Both the position numbers and the translations under genes were made by a program. DNA of 64,000 bases from Paratrimastix pyriformis (Eukaryota; Preaxostyla; Paratrimastigidae): assembly GCA_027972325.1 (NCBI GenBank), contig JAPMOS010000071.1, positions 1-64,000 of the forward strand. Reading direction: 5' to 3'. Below are positions 1 through 8,924 of this stretch, piece after piece. The notes below the pieces were generated by a model. The model did no database searches. It saw nothing but the letters and a program-made list of their open reading frames with translations, and was not told the DNA's origin. Within the stretch, counting starts at the first letter, position 1. Every line of letters starts with the position of its first letter.

Positions 1-399
1 GGACGACGACGACGGCGACGACGGACATTGGCATCGGTGATCATCACCGAGAGGCCGCCGGCCAGCCAGGGGCAGCCCAGTAGGTGGGCTGGTAGTTGGC
101 CGTGTCGCATGAGATGCCGCCGCTGCGAGCCACCAGCACCAGCTGGACGATCCCGCCGATCGCGTAGGGGACCCGCAACCCGCCGAAGCCGCGGTTCTTG
201 CCCGCCGAAGCACGACGTTCTCGGCGACAAGGGTGCGGGCACTGGCAAGGCAGTAGAACGACGCCGCGAGCAGCGCGACAATCAGAAATTGCGATGATGC
301 CGTGGTGTGTTGCTCAACGATGGCGCGGCGTTTTGGAGTCGACGGGGAGCGACACTCTCAATGGACAATTTCCGGCGCGCCGCCGCACGGACAATCGCC
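1..399 (-). pseudogene. Broken duplicate of the 5' end of the secreted-protein gene at 8521
   Basis: Positions 2-399 match 8212-8630 almost base for base, including the first coding exon and about 100 bases of upstream sequence. Compared with that copy, one C is missing near 78, there are small indels near 207-216, and about 22 bases around the start codon (the counterpart of 8498-8521) are gone, so this copy has no in-frame ATG and its exon is frame-shifted. The similarity stops at about 399. The rest of the duplicate, if it exists, lies left of the window. It could be a decayed tandem copy or an uncorrected assembly overlap. Confidence 0.75.
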
Positions 400-490
400 G
401 CCGCAGGGCCGGCCCGTGCCGTCGTGGACACTCGCAGCACAGCCGATAGACCCACCGTACCATCATCTCGTCTTCGATGCCTTCAGTTTC

Positions 491-526
491 TCGTGTTAGT
501 GCAGCCTCGTGGGAACTGAAAATGCC
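491..526 (+). repeat. Hairpin repeat family R2, truncated copy
   Basis: Contains CTCGTGTTAGTGCAGCCTCG and then loses the second arm of the hairpin. It is a partial copy of the repeat that follows at 543-625. Confidence 0.6.
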
Positions 527-542
527 GCTTTCTTTCTTTCTT

Positions 543-625
543 TCTCGTGTTAGTGCAGCCTCGTGGGAGGCTAACTGAAAATTCCAAGAGGAGAATCTCA
601 AAAGGTTTTTATCCCCATCCCTCGC
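543..625 (+). repeat. Hairpin repeat family R2
   Basis: Core AGCCTCGTGGGAGGCT is a 6-bp inverted repeat with a 4-base loop, extended by GTTAG and CTAAC. About 85 bases from here match 20271-20358, including a downstream AAAAGGTTTT followed by ATCCCCAT or ACTCCCAT. Partial or inverted copies lie at 491, 15536, 20483 and 21796. Confidence 0.65.
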
Positions 626-905
626 TCACCCATTCCACCCACCCATCAACTCCAGGGCATCTCCGGAGTGTGATCACACACAACACGGTCGGGGTCCAGC
701 TGAGCCAAGGTCCCGGCCAACGTCATCCCGCAAGGTCGGTGTATGCCGCCCCAACCAACCTAGGCGTCACGGGAGCGAGACAAAAGGAGAAGGGAACTGG
801 GAAAAGAGCGACGACCTCAGACCTCTCCCCCTCCCTGCAGGTTTCGTGGACGAGCCCACCCGGCAAGCCTGAGGCCGGCGTCGTCCACCCGCAAGGGAGA
901 GGGGT

Positions 906-1420
906 TCAGTAGTCCATTGTGATGTAGTGGAGGCCTCGTTGTGGTGGCCGCTCGTCTGCTGGATGGGCACAGCAGGCAGCCGCCTTCGGCTCGGCCATGA
1001 AGTTGCCTGACGCCGCGGCGGCTCGCGGCTCGGCCCCCTTCTCTCGGAGCAGCTGGAGGCGAAGCGCGTGGACCTGGGCCAGGAAATCCCCCGCGATCCT
1101 GTTGACGGCCTCCTTGTCGTGTGTCGTCGTGTGTCGTCGTCGTCGTCGGGCTGACCTGTCTTCAGGACCATCAGTGCCAGGGAGAGGTCAATGGGGATCA
1201 AAAATCAACGCCAAGGTACACAACAACCATGATAACGGCGGCCCCGAACAACCACACGAGAACGGCGGTCACGGCGGGCGGCGATTCTCTGCAGCGCCAC
1301 CGGTCCTTCTTCAGCCGCCGGTGGGGGACAGTATGTCATGTCGGCGGGCGGCAGATGACCCGCCTCATCATCGCTGCTCTCGCAATATTTGGTCACATCA
1401 TCTTGCTTTTTGGTTGACAC
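906..1420 (-). CDS. Uncertain small membrane protein gene
   Basis: Two open segments on the minus strand look coding. Around 1205-1330 one frame reads a basic stretch followed by an uninterrupted hydrophobic helix (VLVWLFGAAVIMVVVYLG) and a stop. Around 1130-906 another frame reads an amphipathic, coiled-coil-like segment (VNRIAGDFLAQVHALRLQLL) ending in TMDY and a TGA at 906. I could not find one splice that joins them in phase, so they may be exons of one gene with another exon missing, two genes, or a frame broken by an indel. The start is not resolved and no family is recognised. Confidence 0.3.
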
Positions 1421-1440
1421 AGGGGGGGGGGGACCCCATC

Positions 1441-1470
1441 GTCCCCGGGCCAACACGTTTTTCCCCCATG
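1441..1470 (-). repeat. Dispersed element family R1
   Basis: Carries the invariant core CCCGGGCCAACACGTTTTTC. The same core, in either orientation, recurs at 8654, 8813, 20544, 21892 and 26078. Here it is followed by GCACTCAGAAAGGAGG, a tail also seen near 4818. Confidence 0.7.
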
Positions 1471-1850
1471 CACTCAGAAAGGAGGATGAAACTGGATGGG
1501 GAAAAATTTTGCTTTTTCTTTTTTTTGTTTTTTTGTGCCTGTTTTTTTGTGCCTGTTTTTTTGTGCCTGTTTTTTTGTAGTGGGCGGGCATTCCCTGCTG
1601 GCGAAAACAGGAGATATGGTGGTAATTAGTTGATTCAGTGTCGGTTGTATTGGTGTGGTGAAGCCGGAGTAACAGGTGTGCCAGGTGTTACAGGTCTTAT
1701 AGGCTCGACAGGTGGAATCGGTTCAACAGGTGGACTCGGTCTCTCATCTGCCCCGGCTCCGGCCCCGGCGGGGAGCGCGCGTCGGACTTCCTCGAGGAAG
1801 TGCGGGACCTCGGCCCCACGCTACGTCTGCGCCATCCTCGGCTGCCCCCC

Positions 1851-2025
1851 CCCCCCCCACACACACACACACACACCCACACACCCACACACACCCACAC
1901 ACACACCCACACACACCCACACACACCCACACACACACCACACACACCCACACACACCCACACACACCCACACACACACCCACACACACCCACACACACC
2001 CACACACACACCCACACACCCCCCC
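1851..2025 (+). repeat. CA-rich microsatellite
   Basis: About 175 bases of CA dinucleotides broken by CCCACACACA units, preceded by a C11 run. Confidence 0.95.
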
Positions 2026-2349
2026 AGGCGCTGACTGACTGCCGAGGATAAGGACCCGCTGAGGCCCCGCCAGACACGCGACAGGGAGCGACCAGGGAGC
2101 GACAATGGAGCACGGGTCAGGTCAGGTCAGGTCAGGCCAGGCCAGGCCAGGTCACCACACGACGACACGTCCCGCTTCGTCCGCGACCCGGATCTTTTTA
2201 TACGCCCAGATGGGCGTGTACGTGCGCAAACCCACACACAAACAACCAAAGAAAATTCGGTCCCCTCTGCCCTCTGGACCTGCCGCCAGGCCTACCAGCT
2301 ACCAGCAGGCCCTGTCCTGGAGGCCCGCCAGGCGGCAGCTTGGCCCCCC

Positions 2350-3959
2350 TCATCGCGGCCCCCCCGTGTCGTCGGCCGTCGGCGCGCCACCACCACTCGC
2401 ACTCGCCGCCGTGGAGGAGGAGAAGTCCAAGGCAGGAACCCCGCACCGGCACATGAACTGCCGGAAATCGAGGTCGCCCCAGCCCCCCGTCCGTTCGGCC
2501 GCCAGCCAGAGGCGCGACTGGCGCAGGTGGGGCAGCCGGGGTACTCGTCCCCTGGTAGGCCAGCACCGAGGCCCCTTGGGCGGCCGCCTCTTTCAGCAGG
2601 CCCAGGCCCGCTGGCCAGCAGCGAGCAGAAAAAGAACAAAGAGAAGGACCAAAGAGAGCCGTGAGCCAGCCGATCAGAGGGGGTGCAGGGGTGCAGGGGT
2701 GCAGGGGACTACTGTGCTGTGCGTGTGTGCAGGGGGGGTGAGGCGACGGACCCAGGGCGATCTCCTGGTACTCGGCGGGGCTCAGCTGCACGCCCTGGAT
2801 GATCTCCCGCTGCGCGGGGACCTCCCAGTCCAGCTCGTCCACCCCCTCCAGCAGGCAGGCCATCCGGTATGCGACGGCCATGGCGAACCGGTCCACGTCG
2901 TGGTTGTCCAGAAAGGCGATGCGGCCCGCGGAAGGCCGGGGCATCGGCCCGGGCTCCGGCAGGCCGGTGCCGCGGCGGGCCAGCTCGGCCGGGTGGCGGC
3001 GCCTCAGCTGGTCCACCGCCACGCGACGCACCGCGGCCTCGCGGTAGTTGAAGTCGAAGAAGTACTCGGTGCCAAGCTGGACGACCGCGGCGTCCGTGCG
3101 GCCGGTGGTTGGTGGTGGCGGGAGGGTGGGTGATGAGCAAAACAGCAAAGAAGATCCGGCCGTGGGGCACACATGGGGGGGCACACGGGGGGGGGCACAC
3201 GGGGGCACACCACACCACGGGGGCACAGCACGGGGGCACACCACGGGGGCAGACCGCCTGATAGAGGGCCCGCACCTGCTCGAAGCACCGGGGCGAGATG
3301 GCCAACAGGTCGTCGGGGCGGTGATGCCCGCCCCCGCACCCGCCCCCGCACCCACCCGTCGCCGCCCCCCGGGTGGTGTCGAGATCCGCCCGGATGAGGG
3401 CGGCCACCGAGGGCGCCAGGGTCCACAGGGCGTCGTGCTGGATGCCCACCAGGTTCACCTCGGCCACGAAGCGCAGCGTGGGCCGGTCGGTCTGCCTCCG
3501 GATGCCGGCCATCAGGTCGCCCAGGTGGCACGGCTCCACCCCGATGGCGTGGTCGAGCCGGATGGCATCCACGGCCGGATGGGCCGCCCACAGGGAGATG
3601 CACTATCGGAGGGGTGGGGGTGGGTGGTGGTGGGGGGTGGTGGGGTGGTGAGGGTTGGTGAGGGTTGGTGGGGGTGGCGGGTCTTTGAAGCGCGCCCGAG
3701 TCCGGTGGGGCAGCAGACCTGGATCAGGTATGCCCGACAGTCGGCCCGGCTCAGGTCCAGCTTGCGGAGGGGCGCACATCCATAGTGCAGGAATGACACC
3801 CCGTCCGCTTGCGGGGTGGAGGGCTCGGCCAGGTGGCGCCGCACAAAGAATTCGCCCGTCTGGGGGGCTGCGGCGGGGGCTGCGGCGGGGCTGCGGCGGG
3901 GCTGCGGCGGGGGCGAGTGGATCATCATCGGTTGCCGTCAGGTCGCCGTCGTCGCCGGG

Positions 3960-4025
<66 letters not shown>

Positions 4026-4463
4026 GATCAGGTGGTTGGGGGTGACGTCGAGGATCAGGTGCAAGCGGTGTCGGGTCAGCCGATCCAGGAAGCGCCCAAA
4101 GATCCCTTCCAGAGTCGCGTCGTCGGGACGTAGGCCATTCCCGTCCCAGCCGGCCACCAGACGCGGATCGAGGCGGCCAAGATCGACGATGTGATAGCCG
4201 TGGTAGGACTGCCAATCGCCGAGGTCGCCCAGCATAAAGGGCGTCAAGAGGACGTGGGTGAACCCCAAACGGTGGAGGTGGGCCAGGTGGCCGTCCGAGA
4301 TGCCCGCGATGCAGCCCCCGTAGTAGAACGATCCAGCCGCTCCGTAGACGGCCGGGGGAGGCGGAGCCACCTCGTCAGCATGGGCGGCGTCGGCCAGCCT
4401 TGCGAAGCGGTCGATGAGGATTTCGTAGATCCGAAGCGGTGGTGGTGGCGGCACGTCACTCAT
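2350..4463 (-). CDS. Alpha-amylase-like glycoside hydrolase (GH13), frame broken twice
   Basis: GH13 enzymes cleave or transfer alpha-glucosidic bonds in a TIM barrel. The ATG at 4463 opens with PLRIYEILIDRFA, the usual barrel start. The four conserved regions follow in order: LDVTPNHL, then after an intron AIRLDHAIGV with the nucleophile Asp, FVAEVNL with the acid-base Glu, and FLDNHDVDR with the transition-state Asp. A hexamer repeat inserts an Ala-Pro linker at 3961-4023. Near 2555-2535 two single-base losses, in a G run and then a C run, break the frame inside the motif YQGDEYPGCPHL. With both allowed for, similarity to the paralogue at 11920 continues to a TGA at 2350. The indels may be sequencing errors or early decay. 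At least two introns are present. Confidence 0.75.
3961..4023 (-). repeat. In-frame GGAGCA hexamer array
   Basis: About ten GGAGCA units. On the coding (minus) strand they give alternating Ala-Pro within the GH13 gene, just after the first conserved region. Confidence 0.9.
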
Positions 4464-5554
4464 GTGTCTGTCGTTGTCGTCGTCGTCGTCGTGGAGCGCG
4501 GGGTTTTGGGTGCGACTCGCCGGGGGAGCGGTAGACTCGGTGGACAACAGCAACAGCAACAGCAACAGCAACGCGCTTGTCCGTGCCGGCCGTGCGCTGC
4601 TGCTGCGCGGACATTCGGGAGAGCAGTCGATAGGACCCGGTGTGGTGGCCTTCTTTTTCTTTCTTTCTTTCTTTTTTTTTTTTTGAAATAATGAAGCTCG
4701 CCCGCTGTTTAGCCGTTTGTTTTTTTTGTATGTAATTGGATGGGTGGGTGGTGAGTTAACGATAGCGCTTTTTTTTTTTTTTTTTGACACGGGTGGGACC
4801 TCATGTTTGATCAAACGCACTCAGAAAAGAAAAGGAGGAAATATGTTGACGTCGTGCTCTTCCGTCTGAGCGCTTTGCCGCTGACTGGACCCTTGCGCGC
4901 TGCTGCCTGCTGCTGTGCTGTGCTGCTGCCTGCTGCTGCTGTGCTGCTGTGCTGTGCTGCTGCCTGCTGCTGCCTGCTGCCTGCTTGCGTCTGGTGTGGG
5001 CGGCTGCTTTGCCTCGACCATGGCGGCGCTTCCCTCTGTGGACACACAGCAACACGCCTATGTGGCGCCCCCACCCCAAGGGCCAGAGCCGGAGTGTGGA
5101 GAATGCGGGGGCGTGGTGTGTTTGTGTTTGTGTGTGCGTGGGTGTGTGCGGTGTGTGGTGGTGTGGGTGTGTGTGGGGTGAGTGTGGGCCCGACGCCAGT
5201 CAGTCAGTCAGTCAGTCAGTCACGTGCCAGCGCTGCTGCGGCCAGCCGCGGATCAGCCGGTCGAACCTCCGCTTTTCTGCTTTTTCTCCCCGCACTCCTC
5301 TTCCCACCAGACCGGCTGGCGACTGACTTGGTGGTGGTTCGCTCGGCAGCAGCAGCAGGTCGTCAGATGCTGAATGATTCGGGGATTCATCATTATTTTT
5401 GCTTTGCCAGAAGAGGAGGAGGGATTATGTTACATGCTGATATGATGCCACCACACACACTCCTTGCTTGCTTGGGTGTTGCAGGCGCTGGTGGTGGCGG
5501 GTGGTGGCCGGTAAAGCAAAGGGGCGGCGGGGGCGGCACCAATCCCGGGCCTCA
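4464..5554. other. Intergenic region between two minus-strand genes
   Basis: No gene seen. It contains a CAACAG run (4546-4571), T-rich tracts (4651-4685, 4768-4785), a CTGCTGCC-rich stretch (4893-4985), a GTGTGTGG-rich stretch (5118-5180) and a CAGT run (5199-5222). At 4806-4830 the string GATCAAACGCACTCAGAAAA recurs with changes near 44110 and 44757. Confidence 0.55.
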
Positions 5555-8521
5555 TCAGCTCAGCAGGGCCGCGACGAGGGCCGCCGTCGCCAGGGCCGCC
5601 ATCGGCACCAGCGACTCGGCCCCGCCTGCGCCGCGCGAGAGAGCGAGGGAACGCGGCAAAGAAAAAGGGGCGGGCGGGCCGGGGCGGGCTGAGGTGAGCA
5701 CGGATGGGGGGGCGGCCCAGCCCGGGAGCACAGCAGAAAGCGAAGCGAAGCCCGGCGGCGAGCGCGGAAAGGGGGCGGCGGGCGGAGGGAGGCCGGGTAG
5801 TGGAGTGCAGTGCAAGAGAGGATCGGAGGCAGGGAGGCTGGGGCGCACGCAGGAGGGCCCAACAAGCGGCCACAGACTCGGACTCGGGGTCGGGGTCGGG
5901 GTCGGGGCCGGGGTCGGGGCCGGGGCGGGTGCGGGTGCGGGTGCGGGTGCGGGTGCGGGGTCGGTGGACATGTACTCGGTGGCCGTGACGGCCTCGAAGG
6001 GCTTCTCGTCGCCCTCGTTAGCAGCAGCCCGGAGGCGGGGCGTGGCCTGGCTGACCACGTGCAGGACGCACCGCGGGCAGGCCGCCGCGGGCACGCTGAA
6101 GCGCACCTCCCGGCCTGGGGCTGCTGGACGACCTCGCTCCCGGCAAACAGCCGCCGAACCTGCGGCCGGGTGCGTGGGGCGGGTGCGGGGCGGGTGCGTG
6201 GGGGCGGGTGCGTGGGGGCGGGTGCGTGGGGCGGGTGGGGCGGGGGCGGGGAGGTACCCCGGGGATGATGATGATGATGCTGGGCGCGGGGAGGGCAAGA
6301 GGGGCGGCTGAGGAGAGGATGAGTGTGCCCATGGCTGGCTGCTCACGGACCGAGGGGTCTGTGTCGCCCACCGAGAGATCGGCCGGCGAGCCGTCCGAGG
6401 GCATGGCCAGCAGGCGCGCCTTGAGCACGCGCAGGTTCAGCAGCACCGAGGGGTCCGGCAGGACCGCGCTCGCCACCAGCTTGTGCTGCACATACAGCTG
6501 CGACGCCCGACAGCCGGCAAGCACCACAACAGACAGAGAGATAATGATGATTGGATGATTGGATGATTGGATGATGATGATGACTGGATGACTGGATGAT
6601 TGATGACTGGATGACGACGCTGATGATTGGACGATTGGATGCGGTGATGATGACTGGATGGAGAAGCACGCGTGTGGGTCTGCGTCGTCTGTGGACGTGG
6701 GGGCGGCGATGGTGCGCCCTGCCGCTGCCGGACAGACCCTGGGCGTGGTGCCGAGGTCGATGCGATCCCCATGCAGGGGGCGGGGCTCGGTGAAGGCCGC
6801 ATCTGCGGTGCCCAAGCGGGCGGGGCGGGGCGGGGCCGTCAGCAACCATTGCCCCCGACCCCGGACCCCCTCCCCCCCCTCCCTCCCCTCCCCTCCCCGA
6901 CCCCATCCCCGCGACCCCCAGGGGCCGCGCCGGACGGAGGGTCACACGCCGCCACAGGCCGCCAGACCGCGGAAGAGGCGCAGGGCCGAGGGCGTCGGGA
7001 TGGTCACCCCAATGGCGGGCCCCGTGTTGAGGCTCATGTAGGTCGAGCTGGCCTGGCTGACCGGGTCGATGACAATCCGGGTCTTCCACGCCCAGTAGGC
7101 CTGGGGCTGGCCCGCCACCCGGATGACCGCCACCAGGTAGCCCTCCGTGACCAGCGTCCTGCGGCGCGAGCGCGGCCCACCCCCACAGCCCACCCCCAGC
7201 CCCCAGCCCACCCCAGCCACCCCCCCCCCCCCCCCAGCCGACCAACACAGACCGAATCGGCAGCAACAGCAACCACAGCAACCACACAAGAAGAACCAAG
7301 GTCAGACCACAAGAAGAACCAAGGTCAGAGACCCCCACAACCGCCGGCCACGGCCCACAGACCCGCCCGTGGTGGTCTCGCCGAAGCAGTCCCTGATCTC
7401 GGGTAGCTGAAGGCCCGGGCCTGGAGGACGGTCGAGCGGGCCGTCTCCCGGCTGGACCAGACGAAGCCCGCGCAGGCCGGGTTGGTCAGGTCGGGCCGCT
7501 GGTCGAGCTCCAGGCCGAAGGTCACCGTGGGCGGGGGCGGCCCATACTCGAGCGAGATCCCAAGCGGCCCTCCGGGGTGAGGGCCAGGGCCGCCTGGGGC
7601 TGGACCGCGTCCACCAGGCCAGCGGGGCACGTCTGCGGGCGGTGGGGGTGGGGCCGAGTCGGGGCGGTTGGGTGAGCGGCGACCTGGCGGCGTGGGGCGG
7701 CGTGGGGTGGCTGGGTGGCTGGGCTGGGCGGGGCGGGGCGGGCGGGGCGGGGCGGGCGGGGCGGGGCGGGGCGGGCGGGCTGACAGGGCAGGCAGGACAG
7801 GGCCACCATGGGGGGGCGGCGGACCATCCTCGGTGTCGGCGTACAGGTCGGCGCAGGTGACGCCGCCGTTGTCGCCCTCGAAGAGCCCGTACAGGTCCTC
7901 GCCGTACCAGATCCGCAGCTGTTGGCCGGCGCTCAGCGCGGTGGCGCGGGGCATGTCAAAGCGCAGCTCGGGCGAGGTGGCCGTCGCGCCGGTCTTGAAG
8001 TACCAGGCCCCGTAGAGGGAGCTCACCGATGGGTCCGAGGCCCGGGGGCGATCACCTGGTCCTGTTGTGGGGGCAGCCAGGCGCAGCCAGGCAGGCAGGC
8101 ACGGCGGCAACAAAACGCACGCGACGAGCGGAAACAAACGAGCGAAGAGAAGAAGAAAAAAGAAGAGAGCACGCGAAGATGGAGGGGATGGGGGGAAAAA
8201 GGTGAGAAAATGACGACGACGACGGCGACGACGGACATTGGCATCGGTGATCATCACCGAGAGGCCGCCGGCCAGCCAGGGGCAGCCCCAGTAGGTGGGC
8301 TGGTAGTTGGCCGTGTCGCATGAGATGCCGCCGCTGCGAGCCACCAGCACCAGCTGGACGATCCCGCCGATCGCGTAGGGGACCCGCAACCCGCCGAAGC
8401 CGCGGTTCTTGCCCGCGAAGCAGACGTTCTCGGCGACAAGGGTGCGGGCACTGGCAAGGCAGTAGAACGACGCCGCGAGCAGCGCGACAATCAGAAGTCG
8501 GTTGTTGGTTGTCCCACGCAT
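5555..8521 (-). CDS. Secreted, probably GPI-anchored protein of unknown function
   Basis: The ATG at 8521 starts a clear signal peptide (RLLIVALLAASFYCLASA). Exon 1 runs to about 8236 and contains YWGCPWLAGG. Later exons, inferred from open frames with GT-AG edges, include SLYGAWYFKTG and LRIWYGEDLYGLFEGDNGG (about 8060-7830), FGLELDQRPDLTNPACAGF (about 7550-7400), LVTEGYLVAVIRVAGQPQAY (about 7160-6960), and VQHKLVASAVLPDPSVLLNL (about 6510-6330). The last exons carry an Ala-Pro repeat from a GGTGCG array (5880-5960) and end with MAALATAALVAALLS and a TGA at 5555, a hydrophobic tail typical of a GPI signal or a C-terminal anchor. The extracellular domain is not recognised. A broken copy of the 5' end lies at 1-399. 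Confidence 0.6.
6545..6660 (-). repeat. Intronic ATGATTGG repeat
   Basis: Degenerate GATGATTGG and GATGACTGG units in an intron of the secreted-protein gene. The same repeat type fills many introns further right. Confidence 0.85.
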
Positions 8522-8653
8522 TGCGAAGATGCCGTGGTGTGTTGCTCAACGATGGCGCGGCGTTTTGGAGTCGACGGGGAGCGATACTCTCAATGGACAA
8601 TTTCCGGCGCGCCGCCGCACGGACATTCGCGCGTGTCCAACGCGGTACTCGAA

Positions 8654-8729
8654 GGGGGAAAAACGTGTTGGCCCGGGGACAATGGGGCAATTGCCGGAGA
8701 AGAACGATGAAAGGGGTGAGGGAAGAAAG
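8654..8729 (+). repeat. Dispersed element family R1, long copy
   Basis: About 75 bases, starting GGGGGAAAAACGTGTTGGC, are identical or nearly so to the reverse complement of 26030-26105. That is far above background and points to recent copying in opposite orientation. Confidence 0.8.
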
Positions 8730-8812
8730 AAAGAGAGGGAAGAGGAGACGATACAAAAGGAAAAGAAGAGGATTCATTTCAAGAAAAGGGACTCGAAGAA
8801 ACTGAAAGGATG

Positions 8813-8834
8813 ATAAACGTGTTGGCCCGGGGAA
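8813..8834 (+). repeat. Dispersed element family R1, short copy
   Basis: Core AAACGTGTTGGCCCGGGG only. Confidence 0.6.
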
Positions 8835-8924
8835 TAGAAGCAAACGCCGGAGAGAGAGGACAGCCGCGCACAGCCGGTAGAACCCCCCGTTACTCCTGAC
8901 ATTTGGACAGTCTCCCGCTGCTCG

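Larger units (their letters stand above)
400..905. other. Non-coding stretch with two copies of a hairpin repeat
   Basis: No convincing coding signal is visible. It holds two closely spaced copies of the short hairpin repeat described at 543-625, the first truncated, separated by a short TTTC run. The remainder is unremarkable sequence. Confidence 0.5.
1421..2349. other. Intergenic region with dispersed and simple repeats
   Basis: No gene seen. It contains an R1 element (1441-1470), TTTTTTTGTGCC repeats (1520-1575), a CA-rich microsatellite (1851-2025) and a short GTCAG/GCCAG array (2118-2150). The long open frames here come from the microsatellite and have no other support. Confidence 0.6.
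8522..8924. other. Intergenic region between divergent genes
   Basis: About 110 bases next to the minus-strand gene are the part duplicated at the window start. The rest holds two R1 elements (8654-8729 and 8813-8834). The two flanking genes diverge, so the promoters of both should lie here, but I cannot identify elements. Confidence 0.5.

Noticed and set aside
1697-2105. Cys/Val/Gly and His/Thr/Pro ORFs on both strands
   Set aside because: Artefacts of the CA microsatellite; no start context, homology or composition outside the repeat.
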